Assembly: GCA_903833025.1 (NCBI GenBank)
Contig: CAILDT010000035.1
Coordinates: forward strand, 1 to 5,363
DNA from: an uncultured Bacteroidota bacterium
GTDB taxonomy: Bacteria > Bacteroidota > Bacteroidia > 2-12-FULL-35-15
Reading direction: 5' to 3'
DNA length: 5,363 nt
Both the position numbers and the translations under genes were made by a program. Below are positions 1-5,001 of the stretch, one piece after another. Below the pieces are notes generated by a model, which was not told the DNA's origin, ran no database searches, and saw only the letters and a program-made list of their open reading frames with translations. Within the stretch, counting starts at the first letter, position 1. Each line of letters starts with the position of its first letter.

Positions 1-67
1 AAATAAATTAATATGTTTCATTTTTTTGATTTTTTTAAATTATTAGTTAAAGAAATTAATTACACTA

Positions 68-1012
68 TTATTTATCTATTGAGAAAATCAGTTTGCCATT
101 CCAATCATATTTAGCAATTAGCTTTTTTCTCATTGTTTCATATATTTCAATAACATTGGGCTTAACTTCGAATGTATGAAAGCCACCGCTATTACCTGCA
201 CTTAGTTTATATGAAATAGGTACAACCAGTCCAAAGCCAACTCTATAAATTCCTTTATTGGAAGCTTTACCACCAGTCAGTCCGAATAGATTTTTTTTAT
301 TTGAACAATCTTTGGAATTTATTATTGTTGAAGGACAAAAATCAATGGAATCTTGATTCATAATAATATTAAGTTTCGCATCTATAATACCGCCTATTGC
401 TCCGTTTCCAACAGCAGCTTTTCTATTTGGGTCTTGATTGGTATAACTGAATAAATCACAACCTATATATTCCTTAACATCAAATTTTTGTTGCGGAGCT
501 ATAATTACAGTCCCTTTTATACTAATCACACCCACACCAGTTTCATTAGAAAAAATTCTGTAATAATCTTTCCCCATTTCTGAAATATTATCAAGTTCAC
601 AAGGAAATAAATAGGTTCCATCTTTTTTCATTATTCCAATTTTATAAATCGCTTTACCGTATGAATAACCGCTTGGATTATCTTCGGTTTTATTTAATTT
701 ATAAACAAATGCTAACCCATTTTTTTTAATTTGAACTAAATCAAATTCATCTGGCGAAATCTCTTTCCCTTTTGTGTCAATAATTTTCCATTTTTGTTCA
801 ACCACCATGTTTGGTGAACCTAATTTAGATTCAGTAACAGCATTGATTCCATCTATAAATTCCAACACTGAGGTGTATTTTGCAGGTATGATAATCTTTT
901 TGGTGGCTTTGTCTTTAAAACCATATTTATATCCATCTGCAAATTTCTCTAATGTTTGACTTATTGCATTAATTGATAAGGCAATAAACAGTAATGTTAA
1001 AAGTTTTTTCAT
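68..1012 (-). CDS. Secreted WG-repeat-containing protein
   Basis: The 314-aa product starts with a Sec signal peptide (MKKLLTLLFIALSINA, cut near residues 16-19), so it should be exported to the periplasm or cell surface. The mature part has degenerate WG/KWG-type beta-repeats: about residues 28-58 (YKYGFKDK, then IIIPAKYTSV), 75-104 (WKIIDTKGKEI), 123-153 (YKIGIMKKDGTYLFP), 158-190 (GVGVISIKGTVIIAP) and 205-225. A C-terminal YDWNGKLI-like unit closes it near 302-309. WG-repeat proteins are common in Bacteroidota; their molecular role is mostly unknown and may be ligand or protein binding. The start codon lies in an A-rich stretch with no Shine-Dalgarno site, 48 nt after a copy of the repeated leader (1061-1090). 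It is the last cassette-like gene in gene-sense order. No hairpin core is seen in the 67 bases after its stop. The family call is fairly firm; the function is not known. Confidence 0.88.
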   Translation of the reverse strand: MKKLLTLLFIALSINAISQTLEKFADGYKYGFKDKATKKIIIPAKYTSVLEFIDGINAVTESKLGSPNMVVEQKWKIIDTKGKEISPDEFDLVQIKKNGLAFVYKLNKTEDNPSGYSYGKAIYKIGIMKKDGTYLFPCELDNISEMGKDYYRIFSNETGVGVISIKGTVIIAPQQKFDVKEYIGCDLFSYTNQDPNRKAAVGNGAIGGIIDAKLNIIMNQDSIDFCPSTIINSKDCSNKKNLFGLTGGKASNKGIYRVGFGLVVPISYKLSAGNSGGFHTFEVKPNVIEIYETMRKKLIAKYDWNGKLIFSIDK

Positions 1013-1060
1013 TTTTGAATAATTTATTTTTCTTACTTATAAGGCTTTGTAAGTTTGCCC

Positions 1061-1090
1061 CGTTTTTTCGAGTGGTTGCTGGTCTCCACT
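1061..1090 (-). promoter_or_regulatory. Conserved leader repeat, copy 1
   Basis: In gene sense it reads AGTGGAGACCAGCAACCACT followed by CGAAAAAACG. The AGTGG and CCACT ends can pair into a 5-bp hairpin with a 10-nt loop. It ends 48 nt before the WG-repeat gene's start codon. Its constant position ahead of four unrelated genes suggests part of a promoter or a 5'-UTR element; no clear -33/-7 boxes are seen beside it. Confidence 0.6.
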
Positions 1091-1151
1091 TTCATTTTTG
1101 CAGTCTCGCAAGACCGTCAAGAACTGTCAAAGTATTTCTTTGTTGGTTCTC

Positions 1152-1191
1152 GTGTCATTCCGTTGTGTCGTTTTTTAAACTTGCCCATAAC
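1152..1191 (-). repeat. 40-bp conserved flank plus core, copy 1
   Basis: This is identical over 40 bp to 3271-3310. In gene sense it begins with GTTATGGGC and continues AAGTTTAAAAAACGACAC. The equivalent place beside hairpin copy 2 (about 1969-1990) keeps only the TTTTTAAACTTGCCCATA part, so conservation of the flank decays away from the core. Confidence 0.8.
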
Positions 1192-1319
1192 GGTTTGCGG
1201 GTTTAAGAAGTTGGGGATTTCGGAGCACAAAACTGTCTGCCAGCACTGAACTTGATACGAAGCACAAATGTTTGATTAACCACTGAACCCCCAATTTCTT
1301 TAAACCCGATGTTATGGGC
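1183..1319 (-). repeat. attC-like hairpin, copy 1
   Basis: This 137-bp imperfect palindrome is bounded by GCCCATAAC (1183-1191) and GTTATGGGC (1311-1319), nine perfect pairs. Internal arms 1199-1216 (GGGTTTAAGAAGTTGGGG) and about 1288-1307 pair with one or two mismatches or bulges. Between the outer and inner stems the spacers are unequal, 7 nt (GGTTTGC) against 3 nt (ATC on the opposite arm). The central part (about 1217-1285) is less self-complementary. It contains GCACAAATGTTTGATTAA, nearly matched in the second copy. Size, outer core, asymmetric spacer and position right after a stop codon fit an attC recombination site. The core deviates from the classical 7-mer, so the call is structural. 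Confidence 0.65.
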
Positions 1320-1324
1320 TGGTT

Positions 1325-1831
1325 TTATTTCTTCTTCCTAATGAAAGGATTTACACTTTCTTTAGGTTCTTCAGATGTTGTTGGAACAATTATATATTTG
1401 TCCTTGTCTTTAGTTATTGTATATAATGTGTTATTCAACATAATTAATGCTGGGCTATCTTTTCTGCCGTCAGTGGTAACAAATGATTCAAGCTTATTTG
1501 CTTTAAAAAACATAAATACTGTCTGTTCTTTTCCGTTATAAACTTCTGTACCAGTTGTTTCTCCGCCTCTTGAGTTGATTAGTTTTGGATTAACTTTTCT
1601 TTCAACAAATTTGTATTTGTATGTAAAAATTGTATACCCATCAATTTGGTTACTTAAAATATTATAAGGCTTTGAGCCTAATAATGAAATAACTTCTTCT
1701 AACGAAGAATTGAGTTTAAGTTGATACAAGTTTTCTACAGAAGTAAATTTCGCAACTTGAACTGTTTTACAAGATGTAAAGAATAGAGCACTTATCATTA
1801 TTGCTCCGAAAATTGTCATTAATTTTTTCAT
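1325..1831 (-). CDS. Small lipoprotein, possibly BamE/SmpA-like
   Basis: I start this at 1831 (MKKLMTIFGA), giving 168 aa, because that places the lipoprotein signal correctly and the ATG follows AAAACAAA. An upstream ATG at 1867 would add 12 residues encoded by a repeat. The signal peptide ends in a lipobox, FTSC, with Cys21 as the lipid-modified residue, so an envelope lipoprotein is expected. After a short linker, about residues 35-55 (QLKLNSSLEEVISLLGSKP) match the pattern L-x-x-x-S-x-x-E-V-x-x-x-L-G-x-P seen at the start of BamE/SmpA/OmlA-like folds. It is followed by a Y-rich strand (TIFTYKYKF) and FMFFKANKLESFVTTDG, the usual late beta-hairpin. The family call is by motif only. The tail is basic (FIRKKK). 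The stop codon is the first three bases of a conserved 17-nt element that leads into the 1183-1319 hairpin. The first ten codons are identical in DNA to those of the lipoprotein gene at 2822-3127. Confidence 0.82.
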   Translation of the reverse strand: MKKLMTIFGAIMISALFFTSCKTVQVAKFTSVENLYQLKLNSSLEEVISLLGSKPYNILSNQIDGYTIFTYKYKFVERKVNPKLINSRGGETTGTEVYNGKEQTVFMFFKANKLESFVTTDGRKDSPALIMLNNTLYTITKDKDKYIIVPTTSEEPKESVNPFIRKKK

Positions 1832-1852
1832 TTTGTTTTGCGTAGTCGCCAC
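1800..1852 (-). repeat. 53-bp shared start and signal-peptide segment, copy 1
   Basis: It is identical to 3096-3148. In gene sense it starts GTGGCGACTACGCAAAACAA, includes the ATG, and ends in the codons for MKKLMTIFGA plus one base. Identity stops abruptly inside the signal peptide, and the 18-19 nt between this segment and the leader repeat are unrelated in the two copies. Confidence 0.85.
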
Positions 1853-1870
1853 TTTTGTTTTGATCAATTC

Positions 1871-1900
1871 CGTTTTTTAGAGTGGGTTCTGGTCTCCACT
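1871..1900 (-). promoter_or_regulatory. Conserved leader repeat, copy 2
   Basis: In gene sense it reads AGTGGAGACCAGAACCCACT, then CTAAAAAACG. It ends 39 nt before the BamE-like lipoprotein start. It is identical over 29 bp to copy 4 and differs from copies 1 and 3 in the loop and the bases after the stem, while the AGTGG/CCACT stem is kept. Confidence 0.6.
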
Positions 1901-1981
1901 TTTTTCGTTTAATTTTTACTTTTTTGTCACATTGGGTGGTCAGCCCTTTGGCTTTCGCAGACCGTCTTGGTTTTTAAACTT

Positions 1982-2115
1982 GCCCATATCGTTTTGCAGC
2001 TAAAAGAAGTGGCGGGTTAGATGCATTAAACTGGCTGAACGCACAATGTTTATTAATTGCACAACTGTTTATATTTGCACTTAGCCCGCCATTTTTTTTA
2101 GGTGCTGTTATGGGC
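1982..2115 (-). repeat. attC-like hairpin, copy 2
   Basis: This 134-bp imperfect palindrome runs from GCCCATATC (1982-1990, one base off the perfect core) to GTTATGGGC (2107-2115). Inner arms 2001-2020 (TAAAAGAAGTGGCGGGTTAG) and about 2084-2101 pair almost throughout. Spacers between outer and inner stems are 10 nt (GTTTTGCAGC) and 6 nt, the same 4-nt asymmetry as in copy 1. The centre carries GCACAATGTTTATTAA (2041-2056), matching copy 1 with two indels. The inner arm sequence differs wholly from copy 1 while the pairing is kept. It lies between the zinc-ribbon gene and the BamE-like lipoprotein gene. Confidence 0.65.
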
Positions 2116-2129
2116 TGGTTTTATAATTG

Positions 2130-2729
2130 TTACCCTTTTTTAGAACCAAAAAATGCACTCGCAATTGTTCCAATCAGTGAAACATACAAACCAAAGCCAA
2201 TTGAACCAATTTCAAAGCCACCATATTTATTCATATACATAAAGATTGATATTAACCCATAACAAACAAGAACAATAGAACTTATGGTTAATATTTTCTT
2301 GTATTTTAATATTTGTGGAACGAAACTGCTAATTATTACACCAACTAAACTTAATGGGAATAAAAACAAAAGTGTCATTAATCCACCACCTGGAACCATC
2401 TCTGAAATCTTCTGTATTCCACTACCACTTACTGAATATCCTCCTGCACTTAACCATGGAAGAAAATAACCAATTAATGCAATTACTGCAAAAATTAGTT
2501 GTTTATTTTTAAGCAAGGCACCAGTGTCAATATTGCCTAAACTACTAGTGTCTATTGAAAAAGATTCACTTTTTAGTGAGACACCGCATTTGACGCAAAT
2601 TACTTGGTTGGGATTTGTTGCTTCTCCACAACTTGGACAAAAGTTTTTTTCTGAACGAGGATTAACCCCGCATTTTGGACAAGCTATCGCTTTATCATTT
2701 ACTTCATTACTACAATTTTTACAATACAT
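2130..2729 (-). CDS. Double zinc-ribbon membrane protein
   Basis: The 199-aa product has two consecutive zinc ribbons at its N-terminus, each CX2C-X10-CX2C: Cys3, 6, 17 and 20, then Cys31, 34, 45 and 48. All eight ligands are intact. A Ser/Gly-rich linker (about 50-75) leads to four predicted membrane segments: about 77-95 (QLIFAVIALIGYFLPWLSA), 117-137, 147-166 and 179-195. The protein ends in KKG. This zinc_ribbon plus integral-membrane layout is widespread among uncharacterised bacterial proteins. A cytoplasmic zinc-binding head on a small inner-membrane domain is inferred; the partner and role are unknown. The start codon follows an A/T-rich stretch 52 nt after leader copy 2782-2810. Unlike the genes on either side of the hairpins, it is separated from the upstream gene (2822-3127) by a leader only, with no hairpin. 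Its stop lies 15 nt before the GCCCATAAC core in gene sense. Confidence 0.88.
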   Translation of the reverse strand: MYCKNCSNEVNDKAIACPKCGVNPRSEKNFCPSCGEATNPNQVICVKCGVSLKSESFSIDTSSLGNIDTGALLKNKQLIFAVIALIGYFLPWLSAGGYSVSGSGIQKISEMVPGGGLMTLLFLFPLSLVGVIISSFVPQILKYKKILTISSIVLVCYGLISIFMYMNKYGGFEIGSIGFGLYVSLIGTIASAFFGSKKG

Positions 2730-2781
2730 AATTTTTTATTTTAAATTTGTTCTTACTCTTATGGTTTTTCGGAATACACCC

Positions 2782-2810
2782 CGTTTTTTGAGTGGTCGCT
2801 GGTCTCCACT
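2782..2810 (-). promoter_or_regulatory. Conserved leader repeat, copy 3 (no hairpin beside it)
   Basis: In gene sense it reads AGTGGAGACCAGCGACCACT, then CAAAAAACG, 52 nt before the zinc-ribbon protein start. It begins 11 nt after the preceding gene's stop codon, with no long hairpin or conserved flank between. This shows that the leader can travel with a gene independently of the hairpin. Confidence 0.6.
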
Positions 2811-2821
2811 TGTTTGTTAAA

Positions 2822-3127
2822 TTATTTACAATCAGCTAATGCTTTCAAATATGCAGCATTAAATTTTTGATAATCACTTGCATCTTTGTATTTGCCTTGC
2901 ATTTCTGTTGCAAGCGAAGCGGCTTCAGTCATTAATTTTGTGCTTTCTGTCATAGCGGACATATCTCCTGTAGCAGCTTTTGCAGCCCCTTCAGTAGCCA
3001 ATTTTTGTGCTTTACACATTAGCTCTGCATATTTCTTAGCATCACTCTCAATAGAGTTACCTCCGCAACTTGTCATAATTACTGAAACAATAAACATTGC
3101 TCCGAAAATTGTCATTAATTTTTTCAT
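2822..3127 (-). CDS. Small helical lipoprotein of unknown function
   Basis: I start this at 3127, giving 101 aa beginning MKKLMTIFGA. A GTG at 3148 in the same frame would add seven residues that are also repeat-encoded. The lipobox is MTSC with Cys21, so the protein should be lipid-anchored in the envelope. The mature part (about 80 aa) looks fully alpha-helical and is rich in Ala, Lys, Met and Glu, with a second Cys in AELMCKAQKLA and a third near the C-terminus (ADCK). These two could form a disulfide, which is a guess. I do not recognise a named family. It shares 53 bp of identical DNA with the other lipoprotein gene over the start region, but the two proteins diverge completely after residue 10. 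In gene sense it is the first gene of the array. The next gene's leader begins 11 nt after its stop codon. Confidence 0.82.
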   Translation of the reverse strand: MKKLMTIFGAMFIVSVIMTSCGGNSIESDAKKYAELMCKAQKLATEGAAKAATGDMSAMTESTKLMTEAASLATEMQGKYKDASDYQKFNAAYLKALADCK

Positions 3128-3148
3128 TTTGTTTTGCGTAGTCGCCAC
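3096..3148 (-). repeat. 53-bp shared start and signal-peptide segment, copy 2
   Basis: It is identical base for base to 1800-1852. Here it covers the start codon and first ten codons of the small helical lipoprotein. The remainder of the two proteins shows no similarity beyond the general lipoprotein signal pattern. Confidence 0.85.
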
Positions 3149-3167
3149 ATTTATTTATTGTATGCTT

Positions 3168-3196
3168 CGTTTTTTAGAGTGGGTTCTGGTCTCCAC
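3168..3196 (-). promoter_or_regulatory. Conserved leader repeat, copy 4
   Basis: In gene sense it reads GTGGAGACCAGAACCCACTC, then TAAAAAACG, 40 nt before the small lipoprotein start at 3127. It is identical over 29 bp to copy 2. The two genes behind copies 2 and 4 are also the two that share the 53-bp start region. Confidence 0.6.
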
Positions 3197-3205
3197 ATTT
3201 GTGAA

Positions 3206-3239
3206 TTAAATTATTGTTTGGTCTTAACATATCTGTCAA
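3206..3239 (-). promoter_or_regulatory. Weak candidate promoter ahead of first array gene
   Basis: In gene sense, TTGACA (3239-3234) is followed after 18 nt by AATAAT. Read by the Bacteroidota pattern, TTG is followed after 23 nt by TAATTTAA, six of eight matches to TAnnTTTG. It lies just upstream of leader copy 4. The corresponding place beside copy 1 has TTGACG (1120-1115) but no matching -10/-7 box, so this may be chance in AT-rich DNA. Confidence 0.2.
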
Positions 3240-3270
3240 GACGAGTCAAAAGTCGGTGGTTCTCTTGTCT

Positions 3271-3310
3271 GTGTCATTCCGTTGTGTCGTTTTTTAAACT
3301 TGCCCATAAC
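3271..3310 (-). repeat. One-sided repeat core at array boundary
   Basis: These 40 bases are identical to 1152-1191, from GTGTCATTCCGTTGTGTC through GCCCATAAC. In copy 1 the GCCCATAAC continues into the hairpin arm; here it runs straight into the coding sequence of the frameshifted gene, and no partner GTTATGGGC is found further on in the window. The hairpin is therefore missing and only the core and its outer flank remain, marking the upstream end of the array in gene sense. Confidence 0.75.
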
Positions 3311-3606
3311 ACATAAAATATCAATGTTATTATCATCCAAAATTATATCACTAATTGTAAGAGTTGATTCGTTTTCATATTCAATAGCACCTTTTGTTAG
3401 TTTTAATTTATCATCTATAATTGCATACTCAATTGTTTTTTTAATTTTATTGTTATAATAAGCAAAAACGTGCTTTTTATCTTCCGAAAAAATTATGTGT
3501 TCTATATAGCCAGAGTAATACTCTCCGTCATTACAATCAAATCTAATTAATTCAATTCCATTATCTGATACTATACCATTTGAATTAATCGGATAATAGG
3601 TATAAA

Positions 3607-3628
3607 CTTTTTTTGTTTGTTATCCTCC
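3607..3628 (-). promoter_or_regulatory. Candidate -1 frameshift site (slippery A AAA AAG)
   Basis: In the reading frame, CAA AAA AAG places the heptamer A AAA AAG (3613-3607 in gene sense) in the register needed for tandem -1 slippage. GGAGG (3628-3624) lies exactly 10 nt upstream, the same spacing as the stimulatory Shine-Dalgarno-like site of E. coli dnaX. Downstream, TATACC (3604-3599) can pair with GGTATA (3577-3572), and CC-ATTATC with GATAATGG, but both stems are AT-rich and weak. A one-base deletion in an A8 run would look the same. Ribosomes in Bacteroidota make little use of Shine-Dalgarno pairing, which lowers confidence. Confidence 0.3.
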
Positions 3629-3995
3629 AGCGTAACAGTTATAAGTACAATTTCCCCATCAACCAAAAACACGGCATTCTGCAATTGTAGCAAAGCAAAT
3701 TCTTTTTCTTTACTGGAAAATGTAAATTTCGTTGCTGAGATTAAAGTATTTGTTTTTTCATCATATTTTTCAATCCCTCCAAATGAACCTAAATAAACAA
3801 CTCCTTTGTAAATTCCGAGAAATGTTCCACCTATAGGTGATTCTGCCTCTTTTGCAGTTCCCCATTCTATATTCACATTCTGCCCATAAAACATTTTTGT
3901 AATCAATACAAATAATACAAGTATTATTGTTCTCATAATTTTCATTTTTAATTGTTTGTAAAAGTATTATTTATTTTTAAAATTCTCTCTTAACC

Positions 3996-4027
3996 AAAAA
4001 AAGTACCCTTCCGAAACTATCGGAAGG
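3996..4027 (-). terminator. Rho-independent terminator for the 229-aa gene
   Basis: In gene sense, CCTTCCGA (4027-4020) pairs perfectly with TCGGAAGG (4014-4007) around a 5-nt loop. A run of seven T (4002-3996) follows three bases after GGG. It lies 26 nt after the stop codon of the 229-aa gene. The plus strand also has a T run after the stem (4034-4040), so it may work in both directions. Confidence 0.8.
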
Positions 4028-4053
4028 AAACTTATTTTTTTGATACATAATTT

Positions 4054-4743
4054 TTATAAACCGATGATGCAGGTAATAACTCCACTCCAGCCGCCATCTT
4101 TGCTTTCATCAGTAAGATTTATAAATCTTAAAAAGCAAGCAAACTTTTTGCCTGCATTAGCAGGGGTAAAAGCGTGGCTAAAAAGCGCGCTTTTGCTGGT
4201 GAATACTAAATCGCACTTAAATGGGTCGGTTGGCAATGCCTCATCCACACCCAATAAAACTCCTCTAATTTCCACAGCATCTGCCAATGGGTCCATTGCG
4301 GCTCTTTTGGCGTGCGTGTCGGTACGCACTATAAAATTAACAATAGCACCGCCTACCGAATATACTTTACCAAACGGAATGTTGGTAATAGCAGTTCTTC
4401 TTGGGCGATGGTCGCTCGGGATAGCAATGTGCAGGGTTAGATAATCGTCGGGTGTCATCACACTGCGAGGTATATCATTATAGATATCTTGCAGTTGATG
4501 TGTAATAGTGCCTTCGCTGTTATGCAAATAAGTGTTAACAGGTCCGGTGCGTGTAACAGCCCCCGAATGTAGGGTGTGCCAGTGATTCCAACCTGTTGCC
4601 GGGTCGGTTACTTTAAAGGTTAAGGTGGTAATATTACCTGCCGAAACTATTAAACGAGTTGCATTATCAGTAAGATATTGTAATACTAATAGAATGTAAG
4701 CGTTGAAAGGTTCAATTGCTTTAGGTACGATGTTGTCTCCCAT
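4054..4743 (-). CDS. 229-aa protein of unknown function with Ig/Fn3-like C-terminus
   Basis: The start at 4743 follows a long A-rich stretch (AAACAAAAAACAAAATG), a good Bacteroidota initiation context. There is no signal peptide or strong membrane segment. An N-terminal part (1-50, MGDNIVPKAIEPFNAYILLV) resembles a helical bundle, followed by a Trp/His-rich patch (WNHWHTLHSG, 52-61). About 155-229 looks like a beta-sandwich: VEIRGVLLGVDEALPTDP, then SHAFTPANAGKKFACFLRFINL and WSGVITCIIG. From memory this resembles a set of hypothetical proteins of 210-230 aa that open with an IP...F..W segment and close with an Ig/Fn3-like domain containing a NAGKKxxxxLRxxN-type stretch. I cannot confirm that link without a search. 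By eye the gene is more GC-rich than its neighbours. It has no leader repeat and its own terminator, so it is a separate unit from the cassette-like array. Confidence 0.85.
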   Translation of the reverse strand: MGDNIVPKAIEPFNAYILLVLQYLTDNATRLIVSAGNITTLTFKVTDPATGWNHWHTLHSGAVTRTGPVNTYLHNSEGTITHQLQDIYNDIPRSVMTPDDYLTLHIAIPSDHRPRRTAITNIPFGKVYSVGGAIVNFIVRTDTHAKRAAMDPLADAVEIRGVLLGVDEALPTDPFKCDLVFTSKSALFSHAFTPANAGKKFACFLRFINLTDESKDGGWSGVITCIIGL

Positions 4744-4815
4744 TTTGTTTTTTGTTTTTTTAGTTAATTAATTGATATTTATCTATTTATACTTGTAAAA
4801 GGTGTTCATATTAGC

Positions 4816-5001
4816 GTTAGTTATCGATATCCAATGGTTAGTTATCAATATCCAATAGTTGAAGACCGATAACTTTTGGTTGGATACCGATAACTTTTGG
4901 TTAGTTACCGATAACCTATAGTTGGATACCGATAACTTTTGGTTAGTTACCGATAACCAATGGTTGGTTGCCGATAAGTAAAAGTTGCTGAATGATAAAA
5001 A
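4816..5001. repeat. 21-nt tandem repeat array
   Basis: There are eight full 21-nt units in exact phase, starting at 4816, 4837, 4858, 4879, 4900, 4921, 4942 and 4963, and a degraded partial unit from 4984. The plus-strand consensus is GTTRGWTACCGATAACYWWTG. Units alternate loosely between a GTTGGATACC and a GTTAGTTACC form, and most contain GTTA/TAAC or similar short inverted pairs. The 21-nt length lets one minus frame (4783-5094) stay open as a heptapeptide repeat (LSVTNQK, LSVSNYR), but this ORF lacks other support. The array lies upstream of the 229-aa gene. Confidence 0.9.

Larger units (their letters stand above)
68..3310 (-). mobile_element. Integron-like gene-cassette array without visible integrase
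   Basis: Four short, unrelated, same-strand genes are each tied to copies of a shared non-coding module. The long hairpins start at or within 15 nt of an upstream gene's stop and end in GTTATGGGC, as attC sites do in cassette arrays. The modular spacing, the small unknown or exported products and the lack of shared function fit a cassette array lacking its integrase (CALIN-type). Against a classical integron: the core GTTATGG does not match GTTRRRY at every position, and sequence conservation extends about 120 bp beyond the core to a leader near the next start codon. No integrase or attI is in the window. The right boundary is set at 3310, where the repeat core meets a truncated gene; the left boundary is not visible and 68 is only the last gene end. 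Confidence 0.5.
3236..3945 (-). pseudogene. Frameshifted secreted protein gene, truncated at the array edge
   Basis: The gene starts at 3945 with a signal peptide (MKIMRTIILVLFVLITKMFYG, probably cut before QNVNIEWG). A second Met four codons in (MRTIIL) is an equally plausible start. The first frame runs 124 codons and ends at 3571. At codons 111-113 (CAA AAA AAG; A7 at 3608-3614) a -1 shift gives a frame that stays open to a TGA at 3236-3238, about 236 aa in total. The continuation (GTT TAT ACC TAT TAT CCG onward) reads as normal protein: YYPINSNGIVSDNGIELI, then SGYIEHIIFSEDKKHVFAYY. The motifs FLGIYKGVVYLGSFGGIEKY and LISATKFTF recall large Bacteroidota beta-propeller-like proteins, so the product was probably longer. 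The last 25 or so residues are encoded by repeat DNA, starting at GTTATGGGC, so the true C-terminus is missing. It could be a pseudogene or a programmed-frameshift gene. No leader repeat precedes it, so it looks like host sequence beside the array. Confidence 0.7.

Noticed and set aside
994..1249. Plus-strand frames over the first module
   Set aside because: They lie across the leader, flank and hairpin arm. Repeat copies elsewhere do not preserve the frame, so they are not genes.
1183..1319. Large Rho-independent terminator between cassette genes
   Set aside because: The stem is long with internal spacers and a large centre, and no T run follows the outer stem in gene sense. Its ends are conserved between copies, unlike a simple terminator.
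1829..1867. Upstream ATG (1867) for the BamE-like lipoprotein, and GTG (3148) for the small lipoprotein
   Set aside because: Both would add polar residues ahead of the MKKLMTIFGA signal, and the extra residues come from the repeated segment. The internal ATG has the A-rich initiation context.
2524..3209. Plus-strand frames of about 100 codons opposite the zinc-ribbon and small lipoprotein genes
   Set aside because: The minus-strand products have intact Cys ligands and a lipobox respectively, so the plus frames are antisense shadows.
4040..4444. Plus-strand frame of 134 codons opposite the 229-aa gene
   Set aside because: It is the antisense shadow of a better-supported gene with a good start context and terminator.
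4816..5001. CRISPR array
   Set aside because: The units are contiguous and 21 nt long with no unique spacers between them, and no cas genes are nearby.
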